Assembly: GCF_023074185.1 (NCBI RefSeq)
Contig: NZ_JADPKY010000133.1
Location: 1-32,196, forward strand
Reading direction: 5' to 3'
Length of the DNA: 32,196 nt
Source: Bradyrhizobium sp. 132
Lineage (GTDB): Bacteria; Pseudomonadota; Alphaproteobacteria; Rhizobiales; Xanthobacteraceae
The first letter of the stretch is position 1. Each line of letters begins with the position of its first letter. Under the pieces are notes generated by a model. The model was not told the DNA's origin. It worked only from the letters and a program-made list of their open reading frames with translations, and made no database searches. Shown here piece after piece: positions 7,781 to 15,641 of this stretch. The position numbers and the translations under genes are program-made.

Positions 7781-8986
7781 TCAGGTCACGGCCGCCGCAA
7801 CCACCTCCGGCCGCCGTCGGCCGAGCAGGACCAGGATCAGCACCGTTGCGCAGGAGAACACGAAGGTAAGCCCCAGCGCGCCGCGGCTGCCGAACTGGGT
7901 GAGCAGGCCGACCAGGAGCGGCGGAGAAAGGGCGGAGGCGAGATTGAGCGGCAGCGCGATCATCGACATCGCCTTGGCGAACTCGGCCTGATCGTAGAAC
8001 ACCAGCGGGATCGTCGCCCGCGCCACCGCCATCGCGCCGCTGCCGGCACCATAGAGCAGGATGAAGACCGCCACCGCCCAGGTCGCGCCCTCGCTCGACA
8101 TCAGCAGCAGCATGGCGACCGGGAGCGCCGTGCCGGCTACGAGCCCGGTCGTGATTCCGTCCCACCGTCCGCCGCCGAGAAAATCGAGTCCGCGGGCGCT
8201 GACCTGGATCACGCCCAGCATCGAGCCGAACAAAAGCGCCTGCGCCGGCGCCAGCCCCTCCGCCCGCAACAACTCGATCATGATGGCACCGATGCCGAAA
8301 TTGACGAAGGCATTGAGCGTGATCGCGGCGACGACGAGGCTGAAGGTGCTCCTGGGAATCGCAGGCGGCGGCGAAGACTTCAGCGGTCCACCGCCAGCAT
8401 CTCCGGCAATTTTCCGGCGCGGCGCGAGAAACGCAAAGAGCGGAAGATTGATGACGAGCATCATCGCCGCGTAGACGAGGCACATCGCGCGCCAGCCGAG
8501 CTGATCGCTCAGAAACGAGGTGGTCGGCCAGAAGATGCTGCTCGACAGGCCCGTCACCAGCATCAGCGCGCCGATGGCGTTCTTGGCCTGCCGCCCGGCG
8601 ACCTCGTTCAGCATGATATAGGCGCCGGTCGAAAGCGTGGCGCTGCCGGCGATGCCGAGAACGATCCAGGCGGCGAAATAGAGCATCGGCTCGCGCGCGA
8701 GGGACAGCAGTATGAAGCCCGGCACGGTGAGGACCGTGCCCGCCACCATCACGTTTCGCGCGCCGTGCCGCGCAAACGACTTGGCCAGCCATGGCGCGCA
8801 CAGCCCCATCGACACATACAGAACGGATGTCCCGGCGAACACCGCCGGCAAGCTCATGCCGAGATCGGCCGCGAGAGCGCGCCCGACAATGGCGGGAAGA
8901 CCTATTGTACCCCACCCAACAAGTTGGGTAACCGCGAGCACCAGCAGGACGCCGATCAGCCTGCTGTCAGATTTCAGAAACCGCAT
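7781..8986 (-). CDS. Major facilitator superfamily transporter
   Basis: A 401-aa inner-membrane protein with about twelve hydrophobic segments in two halves. They are split by a polar loop near residues 190-215 (LAPRRKIAGDAGGGP, then SSPPPAIPRS). The first half has the MFS loop with basic residues after TM2 (APWLAKSFARHGARN). ATG at 8986 has only a weak ribosome site (GGTTGGA). It follows the CoA-transferase on the same strand (170 nt gap), so transport of an organic acid is possible, but the substrate is not evident. Confidence 0.85.
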   Translation of the reverse strand: MRFLKSDSRLIGVLLVLAVTQLVGWGTIGLPAIVGRALAADLGMSLPAVFAGTSVLYVSMGLCAPWLAKSFARHGARNVMVAGTVLTVPGFILLSLAREPMLYFAAWIVLGIAGSATLSTGAYIMLNEVAGRQAKNAIGALMLVTGLSSSIFWPTTSFLSDQLGWRAMCLVYAAMMLVINLPLFAFLAPRRKIAGDAGGGPLKSSPPPAIPRSTFSLVVAAITLNAFVNFGIGAIMIELLRAEGLAPAQALLFGSMLGVIQVSARGLDFLGGGRWDGITTGLVAGTALPVAMLLLMSSEGATWAVAVFILLYGAGSGAMAVARATIPLVFYDQAEFAKAMSMIALPLNLASALSPPLLVGLLTQFGSRGALGLTFVFSCATVLILVLLGRRRPEVVAAAVT

Positions 8987-9106
8987 TCCAACCGTCGCCT
9001 GCCCGCCAGGCGCAGATCACGCCTGTCACGCCAGTCTTACCCTCGGATGCGACGACCGGGAATGGCGGTTCCGAATGGCACGGCCGCGCCAGCCGCGGGG
9101 CAGCCG

Positions 9107-9277
9107 TCAGGCAGGATGGCCGGGATCGACCTGCTTCGGCGTCTTCTTGTCGCGTTGCGGTGTCATCTTGGCGGGATCCGGTGCATCCGGCACGCCGCGC
9201 GGCCCGAGCTGATCGCGCTGAATGTCGTCTTCGGAGCGAGAGGGCTCAATGCCGTTCGGCTCACGGGGCTTGGTCAT
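9107..9277 (-). CDS. Short hydrophilic hypothetical protein (56 aa)
   Basis: A 56-codon gene with a strong ribosome site (AGGAGA, 6 nt before the ATG at 9277) and stop TGA at 9107. The product starts MTKPREPNGIEPSRSEDD and ends TPKQVDPGHPA. It is very rich in Pro, Asp, Lys and Arg, has almost no hydrophobic residues and is probably disordered. I recall similar short proteins in rhizobia but no function. It follows the 67-aa gene (9314-9517) with 36 nt between, so the two may be co-transcribed. Confidence 0.6.
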   Translation of the reverse strand: MTKPREPNGIEPSRSEDDIQRDQLGPRGVPDAPDPAKMTPQRDKKTPKQVDPGHPA

Positions 9278-9313
9278 CGCAGTCTCCTGAAGTGCTCTGC
9301 TCGGAGTGATCCG

Positions 9314-9517
9314 TCAAATGCCGAGCGCGTTCTCGCCGGCATCGCGGCCAGGCACGCTGACATGGACCTCGTGTCCCTCGCGAAGCGCCAGGGATGCCGC
9401 GGCGACCGCCGATTCGAACGCGGCTTCCTTGGTGGCGTATCTACTCTTGACGTCGCCGTCGTGCAGCACACCCCATTCGTCCTGCACTGGCACGATGGCG
9501 TATTGAGCAAGGCCCAT
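9314..9517 (-). CDS. Small conserved hypothetical protein, DUF2188-like fold suspected
   Basis: A 67-aa soluble protein with GGGAGGAG before its ATG. The order is a beta strand (YAIVPVQDEWGVLHDG), then an Ala-rich helix after a Thr-Lys-Glu turn (ATKEAAFESAVAAASLAL), then a final strand (HEVHVSVPGRD). This beta-beta-alpha-beta pattern, with a polar 'DEWGV' hairpin, resembles DUF2188 proteins; that is a weak visual comparison. It lies 25 nt downstream of the sorbosone-type dehydrogenase gene start-to-stop series on the same strand. Confidence 0.7.
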   Translation of the reverse strand: MGLAQYAIVPVQDEWGVLHDGDVKSRYATKEAAFESAVAAASLALREGHEVHVSVPGRDAGENALGI

Positions 9518-9542
9518 GGTCCAACTCCTCCCGTTCTCAGGT

Positions 9543-10877
9543 CTATCTTTGCGTGACCTGGGGATGCGCAGCGGTCACACGCCACACAATGTTGCCGCTG
9601 TCGTCGGCGACCAGCAGCGCGCCGGTCTTGTCGATGGCGACGCCGACGGGCCGCCCGCGCGCGTGATTGTCGTTGTTGAGGAAGCCGGTGACGACGTCCT
9701 GAGGCGGGCCGCTCGGCTTGCCATCCGTGAACGGCACGAACACCACCTTGTAGCCGTTCAAGACCTGCCTGTTCCAACTGCCATGCTCGCCGACGAAGGC
9801 GCCGCCGCGGTAGGCGGCCGGCAGACTCGCGCTTGTGTTGAAGGCCATTCCGAGCGGCGCAACATGCGAGCTCAACGCGTAGTCAGGCACGATCGCCTTG
9901 GCGACGAGGTCGGGCCGCTGCGGCTTGACGCGGGGATCGACGTGCTGGCCGTAGTAGCTGTAGGGCCAGCCGTAGAAGCCGCCGTCCTTCACCGATGTCA
10001 TGTAGTCGGGCACGAGATCCGGACCGAGTTCGTCCCGCTCGTTCACCACCGTCCACAGCGCCCCGGTCTGCGGCTCGAAGCTGAGACCGTTGGGATTGCG
10101 CAGCCCGCTCGCGAAGATGCGCCAACGGCCGCTGGCACGATCGACCTCGAGGATGTTGGCGCGATTGTGCTCGGCCTCCATGCCGTTCTCGGTGATGTTG
10201 CTGTTGGAACCGACGCCGGCATAGAGCTTTGAACCGTCGGGGCTAGCGACCAGGCTCTTGGTCCAGTGATGGTCGATCGGTCCGCCCGGCAGCGGCGTCA
10301 GCACCGTGCCCGGGGCGGTGATCTTCGTGTCACCCTCCGTGTAGGGATATCTGACGATCGCATCGGTGTTGGCGACATAGAGGTCGTTGCCAACCAGCGC
10401 GACGCCGAACGGCGAATTGAGATGGTCGAGGAAGACGCTTTGCGTGTCCGGCACGCCGTCGCCGTTGCCGTCGCGCAGCAGCGTGATGCGGTTGCTCTCG
10501 CCGGTGTCGCCGCCTGATGTCGCCCAGGACTCGATGTATCCCATCACGATTTCCTTGGGCCGCTTGATCGGGGCCGCCTTCGGCGCCTTGGATTCCACCA
10601 CCAGCACGTCGCCGTTGGGAAGCACGTAAAGGAATCGCGGATGCTGCAGGCCCGTCGCAAAGGCCTTGGCCTGCAAACCTTGCGCGACGGCCGGCGTCTC
10701 GTCCTTCTTCCAGCCGACAATGCGGGCGATGTGCATCGGCGGCAGCAGATATTGCTGGATGTCGGGAAGCGTCGGGTTGGCGCCGGTTTGCGCCTTCGGA
10801 TCGCCACTGCCGTCATTGCAGGCGGCGAGGGATAGCAGCCAGGAGCACAACAGGGCGCGAGCGATCGAGGATTTCAT
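9543..10877 (-). CDS. Lipoprotein PQQ-type sugar (L-sorbosone-like) dehydrogenase
   Basis: A 444-aa exported beta-propeller of the soluble-GDH / L-sorbosone dehydrogenase family, which oxidises sugar aldehydes in the periplasm with PQQ. The N-terminus is a lipoprotein signal (SWLLSLAAC, lipobox LAAC at 16-19). Visible family blocks are GLQHPRFLYVLPNGDVLVVE, a Ca-binding-like loop DGNGDGVPD, GLRNPNGLSFEP and VGEHGSWNR. Its ATG (10877) overlaps the TGA of the DUF2231 gene by 4 nt (ATGA), with GGGAG upstream, so the two are translationally coupled. The true substrate is unknown; many members are annotated only by similarity. Confidence 0.88.
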   Translation of the reverse strand: MKSSIARALLCSWLLSLAACNDGSGDPKAQTGANPTLPDIQQYLLPPMHIARIVGWKKDETPAVAQGLQAKAFATGLQHPRFLYVLPNGDVLVVESKAPKAAPIKRPKEIVMGYIESWATSGGDTGESNRITLLRDGNGDGVPDTQSVFLDHLNSPFGVALVGNDLYVANTDAIVRYPYTEGDTKITAPGTVLTPLPGGPIDHHWTKSLVASPDGSKLYAGVGSNSNITENGMEAEHNRANILEVDRASGRWRIFASGLRNPNGLSFEPQTGALWTVVNERDELGPDLVPDYMTSVKDGGFYGWPYSYYGQHVDPRVKPQRPDLVAKAIVPDYALSSHVAPLGMAFNTSASLPAAYRGGAFVGEHGSWNRQVLNGYKVVFVPFTDGKPSGPPQDVVTGFLNNDNHARGRPVGVAIDKTGALLVADDSGNIVWRVTAAHPQVTQR

Positions 10878-11326
10878 CGCGCAACTCCCACGCCGTGGCG
10901 ATAGACCATGGCCCAGCCAAGCCAGCCGGTGACGGGCAGGATCAGCACGGTAATCGCCGAAAGCACGAGCCCGATCGGCCACACCGATGTCCAGGCATCA
11001 CGCGTGTGGATCAGGGCGTTGGCGGTGGCCAGGATCAGCGCCACCGCGTTGCCGATCAGGTGCGGCCAGGCCGGCGGCTGCGCCCGCACCAGACGGTTGC
11101 CGAGGAAATCGGTCAGACCGGCGATTGCCGCCAGCACGCCGAAGATGACGCCGACGACCAGAAGCCAGGCCGAAAAATCCGCCCACATGATCTCGGCACT
11201 GACGACGTAGGCGATGTCGGTTAGCAGCGCCCCGATGAAGCAAGCGATCGGTATCGGCACCAGCATCGGATGAATCGGATGGCCCGCGATTTGCGCGGTG
11301 GTGCGAACGCGCACGTTGTCTTGCAC
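10874..11326 (-). CDS. DUF2231 family membrane protein
   Basis: A 150-aa inner-membrane protein with four hydrophobic segments and the family signature IAGHPIHPMLVPIPIACF near the N-terminus. Function of DUF2231 is not established; it often accompanies dehydrogenases or cytochromes, as here. I choose the GTG at 11326 (CGAGG upstream) because the frame further upstream lacks protein-like character; the start remains uncertain. It overlaps the downstream dehydrogenase start by 4 nt, and a near-consensus stress promoter lies 39 nt upstream. Confidence 0.8.
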   Translation of the reverse strand: MQDNVRVRTTAQIAGHPIHPMLVPIPIACFIGALLTDIAYVVSAEIMWADFSAWLLVVGVIFGVLAAIAGLTDFLGNRLVRAQPPAWPHLIGNAVALILATANALIHTRDAWTSVWPIGLVLSAITVLILPVTGWLGWAMVYRHGVGVAR

Positions 11327-11364
11327 GGTTTGGCCTCGTATGACTTTCGCTCTGCCCGACGGCC

Positions 11365-11389
11365 AACTCGTCCTTGGGATGAAGGTTCC
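11365..11389 (-). promoter_or_regulatory. Near-consensus EcfG-type stress promoter
   Basis: On the minus strand GGAAC (11389-11385), 16-nt spacer, AGTT (11368-11365), one mismatch from GGAAC-N16-CGTT. The position suits the DUF2231-dehydrogenase unit starting at 11326. Confidence 0.4.
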
Positions 11390-11584
11390 TACGCTTGCCT
11401 CTAGCCTTGCGCCGTCACCGGTGCGCTGGCCTGATACGCCGCGCGCCGATGCCGAGGGCACTCGGGCGGACTGCATTCCTTCGACTTTGGTTCGCAACAC
11501 GAAGCCAACGTATCAAAGTTTAATGCGTTCTACCCTTCTCTTCGACCAGATTAGGAGACGGGTTTTGGGGTTATCGGACCACCA

Positions 11585-12364
11585 ATGCAGGCAGGATTTG
11601 CGTTCTCCAAGCTCGCCGACCGGCTGGCGAGCCTCGCTCCAGTAACTGCCGACGATCTCCACCTGCTCGCGGACATGGCAAGCACAATTGCCCATCTAGG
11701 TTCGCGTCAGACCGTTCTGCGGCATGGCGACGATGCCACCCAGTGCTGTCTGCTGCTCCAGGGATATCTGTCCTGGCAGGACGCAGAGAGCGCGGACGGG
11801 CAGATCACGTCAATCCATGTTCCCGGTGACATCGCCAATCTACACACGCTTCATCGCCCTCGCGTTGACGGCAACCTGATCGCGCTCGGCCCGGCCATCG
11901 TCGCTCTCGTGCCACATCGCTTCTTTCACGATCTGTCCGCGCGTTCGCCCGCTATGTCCCGCGCATTGCTGCTGATGCTGCTCACCGATCACGCCATTCA
12001 GCGCAACTGGACAGTGAACCTGGGTAGCCGCGATGCATTGACGCGCGTGGCGCATCTGCTGTGCGAGATCACGGCGCGCCTGCAAAGCGTCGGTCTTGCC
12101 AGAGATTTCAGACTGCCATCACCCTTCACCCAATCGGACCTTGCCGCAGCGTGCAGCATCTCCCCTGTCCACGCCAATCGCACCATTCAGGAACTGCGAC
12201 GATGCAACCTTCTGCAATGGCAGGGTAAGACGGTAATGATCACGGACTGGCCGGCACTCGTGCGGCTCGCAAGTTTCGATCCGACTTATCTGGGGATTCG
12301 ACCCAGCCATGAGGATGCGTCGTCGCATCTCAAGCCGCTTACGGCGGAGGTTGCGCTCGTTTGA
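11585..12364 (+). CDS. Crp/Fnr family transcriptional regulator
   Basis: A 259-aa regulator: an N-terminal cyclic-nucleotide-like beta-roll (LRHGDDATQCCLLLQGYLSW to IVALVPHRFF, about 43-115), a dimer helix, and a C-terminal winged helix (FTQSDLAAACSISPVHANRT, about 180-199). No FNR-type Cys cluster is seen, so it is not an iron-sulphur O2 sensor; the ligand is unknown. This class is common in Bradyrhizobium as stress or redox regulators. The ATG at 11585 has no clear ribosome site. It converges on the GT9-like gene (21 nt between stops). Confidence 0.85.
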   Translation: MQAGFAFSKLADRLASLAPVTADDLHLLADMASTIAHLGSRQTVLRHGDDATQCCLLLQGYLSWQDAESADGQITSIHVPGDIANLHTLHRPRVDGNLIALGPAIVALVPHRFFHDLSARSPAMSRALLLMLLTDHAIQRNWTVNLGSRDALTRVAHLLCEITARLQSVGLARDFRLPSPFTQSDLAAACSISPVHANRTIQELRRCNLLQWQGKTVMITDWPALVRLASFDPTYLGIRPSHEDASSHLKPLTAEVALV

Positions 12365-12385
12365 GCTTTTTCAGACGACGCGTTG

Positions 12386-13336
12386 TCAAACGACGCCTTG
12401 AACACCTCGGACGCCTTGAACACCTCGGGAGCGCGCAACCAATGCCTTGCGTGCCTCTGCAAGGACCAAATCCCAATCGCCCGGGGTCCTCTGATGAAAC
12501 AATCGCAGGCTGGGATACCAGAAGGAGTGAGATCCAGCTGACGGCCAGCGCCAGTCGCAATCCGCATGCAACATCACCCACGCGTCACGTCCGAGCGCCC
12601 CCGCGAGGTGGGCTACCATGGTGTCGACGCAAATGAGGAGATCGAGCCGCCGGAGGTGATGACCGAGAACCGTAACGTCAGGCGTACTGACGTCCCTCGC
12701 GCCAATCTCTGCCAGTTCGCACGTCCGGGCTCCGCGCTGCAGCGAGCAGAGCGTTACGCCGGGAACGGCAAGATGCCCCAACAGCGCGGGCGGAACGGTC
12801 CTTCGCTTGTCCCAATTGCCGACTTCCCAAACCAGGCCGACGGCAAGACCTCGCTCATGCGGCAGCGTTGGCTCGACCGCCGGTGGCAGTGATACGTAAG
12901 GTGCGCGCATTTCGACGTGCTCACGCCTCGCCTTTATGGCATGCGGAACCTCCATAATCTCGATATCGACCTCGAAGTCGACGTCAGGCGCACCGTCGTG
13001 GAGCGCAAAGGCACGATCGACGCCAGCCGCTCGCTGGACCAGCGGCAGGAGCTCGCTCTGGCACCAGACCGCGACGCTGCGCGCGATATCGCGAAGCGGC
13101 CGCATGAAGCGCAGGAACTGAATGGTGTCGCCAAGCCCATGGTAGCAGCGGACCAGCACATGCTTGCCCGTCAGGTCCTCGCCGCGCCAGATCCGCTGGA
13201 GGTGACGCGGCCCGGTGTGCTTGGGTGGATACGCAAGCATCGTCAGATCGCGGTCGTTGATCGCCCAGGCGCGTTCGAAGTCGCCTGCCCGCATCGCCTC
13301 CGTCCAACCGCCCGACACTCGCGGTGATCCGATCAA
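12386..13336 (-). CDS. GT9-like (ADP-heptose transferase type) protein
   Basis: About 316 aa, with the glycosyltransferase-9-like signature HGLGDTIQFLRFMRPL (66-81) and the C-terminal ICVDTMVAHLAGALG, which matches the nucleotide-sugar-binding part of heptosyltransferases. Such domains often sit at the end of TPR proteins; no TPRs are seen here, so it is a short form. A TTG start at 13336 overlaps the TGA of the upstream gene (TTGA), suggesting coupling; the ATG at 13294 with GGAGG two bases upstream is the alternative. The C-terminus has a GVQGVR repeat from an 18-nt tandem duplication. A sugar-transfer role is likely; the acceptor is unknown. Confidence 0.7.
   Translation of the reverse strand: MIGSPRVSGGWTEAMRAGDFERAWAINDRDLTMLAYPPKHTGPRHLQRIWRGEDLTGKHVLVRCYHGLGDTIQFLRFMRPLRDIARSVAVWCQSELLPLVQRAAGVDRAFALHDGAPDVDFEVDIEIMEVPHAIKARREHVEMRAPYVSLPPAVEPTLPHERGLAVGLVWEVGNWDKRRTVPPALLGHLAVPGVTLCSLQRGARTCELAEIGARDVSTPDVTVLGHHLRRLDLLICVDTMVAHLAGALGRDAWVMLHADCDWRWPSAGSHSFWYPSLRLFHQRTPGDWDLVLAEARKALVARSRGVQGVRGVQGVV
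12393..12428 (-). repeat. 18-nt tandem duplication at a gene 3' end
   Basis: ACGCCTTGAACACCTCGG occurs twice in tandem, encoding GVQGVR-type repeats in the last residues of the GT9-like protein. A degenerate third part may precede it. Probably slippage. Confidence 0.85.
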
Positions 13337-13620
13337 CGCCGCACGAATTTGTGAAAGCGGCTCGGTTTACCGTCCTTGGTCTGGTCCTGGTGGAGGAAGG
13401 CAATGCCGGCCTCGTCGAATTTGGTGAAGAATTCGTCCCAGCCGATCCGGTCGAGCCCTTCGTCGGGCGGATCGAAATCGATGCGCAGGATGCCGGCGTG
13501 TCCGTCCTCCTCCGTAGCCTTGACCGTCGCGGGCTTTCCACCGCGCTCCTCCGCCCATTTCCGGATGACGTCGTGGCTGGTGGTCTGCTGGGCTTCGCTG
13601 GTTTGTGATTTGGATGACAT
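13333..13620 (-). CDS. Small conserved hypothetical protein
   Basis: A 95-aa soluble protein. It has a Ser/Gln/Thr-rich N-terminus, then a compact domain with the motifs IRKWAEERGGKPATVKAT, LRIDFDPPDEGLDRIGWDEF and FLHQDQTKDGKPSRFHKFV. I recognise it as a short protein type common in Rhizobiales, sometimes mislabelled as a glucan branching enzyme, with no proven function. ATG at 13620 with GAGG upstream; the open frame before it is not protein-like. It overlaps the GT9-like gene by 4 nt. A possible stress promoter lies at 13688-13712. Confidence 0.75.
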   Translation of the reverse strand: MSSKSQTSEAQQTTSHDVIRKWAEERGGKPATVKATEEDGHAGILRIDFDPPDEGLDRIGWDEFFTKFDEAGIAFLHQDQTKDGKPSRFHKFVRR

Positions 13621-13687
13621 GTGACACCTCGATTGCTGACAAGGAGCGAGCGATGGATCGGCCCTCGCGTCAGACTGTTTCGCCGTG

Positions 13688-13712
13688 AACGCCGGGCGCG
13701 AGGATTTGTTCT
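13688..13712 (-). promoter_or_regulatory. Possible EcfG-type stress promoter, leftward
   Basis: On the minus strand AGAAC (13712-13708), 16-nt spacer, CGTT (13691-13688); one mismatch in the -35. It is 68 nt before the ATG at 13620. Confidence 0.35.
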
Positions 13713-13869
13713 TTCGTATGTCGGACTCTCTCGAGAGCATCATCTTCTTCATCTTCATCCTGGAAGCTCTTCGTTCCCTCCAAACTGCCCGCGATTTTAT
13801 CCCAGGTTAAGCGCGCGAAATTTTTCCGGCCGGAATCTGACGTGAGGCGGACATAGTGCCGTGAGTTCA

Positions 13870-13894
13870 GGAACGAACATACGTTCCTCACGTT
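13870..13894 (+). promoter_or_regulatory. EcfG-type general stress promoter of the glycan cluster
   Basis: GGAAC (13870-13874), 16-nt spacer, CGTT (13891-13894): a perfect match to the alphaproteobacterial EcfG consensus. The expected start of RNA is about 40 nt before the ino1 ATG. The -35 is part of a 6-bp dyad (GGAACG / CGTTCC) that could also bind a regulator. Confidence 0.65.
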
Positions 13895-13944
13895 CGCCGA
13901 CGTACTTACGTCAACACTGCATGTCTTCCGGAGGGCTTCGATCC

Positions 13945-15045
13945 ATGCATTCTCGTCTTCAGGACAGGCGGCGCGTGCGCGTCGGCATCGTCGGTGTCGG
14001 CAATTGTGCGAGCTCCTTCGTTCAGGGGCTCTCCTACTACCGGGAGGCCAAATCGAACGAGCCGGTGCCCGGGCTGATGAACGCCGATCTCGGCGGCTAT
14101 CATATCAGCGACATCCAGGTGGCGTCGGCCTTCGACGTCCATGCCGGCAAGGTCGGACGAGACGTCGCCGAGGCAATCTTCGCAGCACCGAACAATACGC
14201 ATCGCTTTTCCGACGTTGCGCAGACCGGCGTCGTCGTCCAGCGCGGCCCGGTCATGGACGGCATCGGCCATTATTTGAAGGAGGACATTCCGATTGCGCA
14301 TGTTCCGGAAGCCGACGTCTCGGAAGTGCTCGCGACGTCGCGCACGGACGTGCTGGTGTCCTATCTTCCCGTCGGCTCGCAGCACGCAAGCGACTTTTAT
14401 GCCGCGCGCGCGATCGAGGCCGGCTGCGGCTACGTCAATTGCATCCCGGTCTTCATTGCCTCGAATCCCGACTGGCGGCGGCGTTTCGAGGATGCAGGCC
14501 TGCCGATCGTCGGCGACGACATCAAGAGCCAGGTCGGCGCCACGATTCTGCACCGCGTGCTCGCCAATCTCTTCCGCGACCGCGGCGTGCGGCTCGATCG
14601 CACCTACCAGCTCAATGTCGGCGGCAACACCGATTTCAAGAACATGCTCGAGCGCGAGCGGCTGACCTCGAAGAAAATCTCCAAGACCCAGGCCGTGACC
14701 AGCCAGCTCGACGTGCCCATGGATGCCGATAATATTCATGTCGGTCCGAGCGACCACGTGCCGTGGCTGACCGACCGCAAGCTGGCCTTTATCCGCCTGG
14801 AGGGCACGACGTTCGGCGGTGTGCCCTTGAGCGCGGAAGTCAAGCTCGAGGTCTGGGACTCCCCGAATTCGGCAGGTGTCGTGATCGACGCGGTCCGCTG
14901 CGCCAAGCTCGCCATGGACCGCGGGCAGGCCGGCGCGCTGACGGGCCCATCGAGCTATTTCATGAAGTCGCCGCCGCAGCAGTTCACGGACGAGGAAGCC
15001 GGACGTCGAACGCGCGCGTTCATCGACGACAAGGCGTATACCTGA
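13945..15045 (+). CDS. ino1: myo-Inositol-1-phosphate synthase, actinobacterial type
   Basis: Converts glucose 6-phosphate to inositol 1-phosphate with internal NAD redox. The 366-aa protein has the dinucleotide motif VGIVGVGNCASS (12-23) and the core GDDIKSQVGATILHRV, followed by LNVGGNTDFKNMLER and SKKISKTQAV, which hold the active-site lysines. The C-terminal KLEVWDSPNSAGVVIDAVRC is also typical. These blocks are very close to mycobacterial Ino1 and unlike the longer eukaryotic form. I choose the ATG at 13945, with GGAGGG 9 nt upstream. It is the first gene of the cluster; its stop overlaps the phosphatase start (TGATG). It sits behind a stress promoter and presumably supplies inositol to the pathway. 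Confidence 0.92.
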   Translation: MHSRLQDRRRVRVGIVGVGNCASSFVQGLSYYREAKSNEPVPGLMNADLGGYHISDIQVASAFDVHAGKVGRDVAEAIFAAPNNTHRFSDVAQTGVVVQRGPVMDGIGHYLKEDIPIAHVPEADVSEVLATSRTDVLVSYLPVGSQHASDFYAARAIEAGCGYVNCIPVFIASNPDWRRRFEDAGLPIVGDDIKSQVGATILHRVLANLFRDRGVRLDRTYQLNVGGNTDFKNMLERERLTSKKISKTQAVTSQLDVPMDADNIHVGPSDHVPWLTDRKLAFIRLEGTTFGGVPLSAEVKLEVWDSPNSAGVVIDAVRCAKLAMDRGQAGALTGPSSYFMKSPPQQFTDEEAGRRTRAFIDDKAYT

Positions 15046-15641
15046 TGGCGAAGATCATTCATCTGATCCGCCACGGGCATCACGCCCTCCTCGGCCTGAC
15101 GCTATGTGGCCGGATGAAGGGCGTAGAGCTCGATGATCCCGGTTGCGAAGAAATGGCGCGATGCGCCGAAAGCATCTCACCGCGACCAACATTGATACAG
15201 TCGAGCCCGCAACGGCGCTGCATGCAGTCGGCCTGTATCCTTGCCGCGCATTTCGGCTTGCCGGTCGAGATCGTTCCCGCGCTCAACGAGCTCGACTATG
15301 GCGAATGGACTGGACGATCCTTCGAGGCGCTCGCCCCGGATCCCCGATGGTCGCGCTGGAACGAACAACGCAGAACGATCCGTCCGCCGGGCGGCGAAAG
15401 CATGCGGGCACTCCAGAAGCGCGTCGTCGCCCATCTGGAGCAGGTGAGCAGCGACCGCGATCCCGGCACCGTCGTCGCCGTCAGCCATGCCGAGCCGATC
15501 CGCGCGGCGCTGCTGTATTATTCCCGGAAAGAGCTCGACGACTTCCTCTCGATCGAGATCGACCCCGGCAGCGTCAGCACTCTCAGCGTGGACAATCGCG
15601 GAATCAAGATCACCGGGATCAATCAGCGGGTGCCAGCGTGA
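15045..15641 (+). CDS. Histidine phosphatase (phosphoglycerate-mutase-like)
   Basis: A 198-aa enzyme of the branch-1 histidine phosphatases. Catalytic RHG is at 9-11 (His10), the acid Glu region is LNELDYGEWTG (E82), and the second His is H148 in VAVSHAEPIR. Broad-specificity sugar phosphatases such as CobC or GpmB-like proteins share this layout. Starting one base inside the ino1 stop, it is tightly coupled to it, so it could dephosphorylate inositol phosphate in place of the usual inositol monophosphatase; that is inference. Acting on a later sugar phosphate of the pathway is the alternative. Confidence 0.85.
   Translation: MAKIIHLIRHGHHALLGLTLCGRMKGVELDDPGCEEMARCAESISPRPTLIQSSPQRRCMQSACILAAHFGLPVEIVPALNELDYGEWTGRSFEALAPDPRWSRWNEQRRTIRPPGGESMRALQKRVVAHLEQVSSDRDPGTVVAVSHAEPIRAALLYYSRKELDDFLSIEIDPGSVSTLSVDNRGIKITGINQRVPA

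Larger units (their letters stand above)
13621..13944. other. Divergent regulatory intergenic region
   Basis: A 324-nt stretch between the minus-strand small gene and the inositol-phosphate synthase. I see no supported gene. It carries a perfect EcfG-type promoter toward the right, a one-mismatch one toward the left, and the dyad GGAACG-AACATA-CGTTCC (13870-13887) on the -35 of the rightward promoter. Confidence 0.6.

Noticed and set aside
7680..8915. Long minus-strand open frame of over 400 codons overlapping the MFS gene
   Set aside because: Arg-rich, low-quality translation typical of a high-GC shadow frame; the MFS frame has clear membrane segments.
13670..13891. Minus-strand open frame with an acidic segment (FQDEDEEDDALERVRHTKEQ) and a WDKIAG start-like motif recalling CsbD
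   Set aside because: No start codon with a ribosome site fits, CsbD similarity ends after six residues, and the frame overlaps the stress promoters on both sides.
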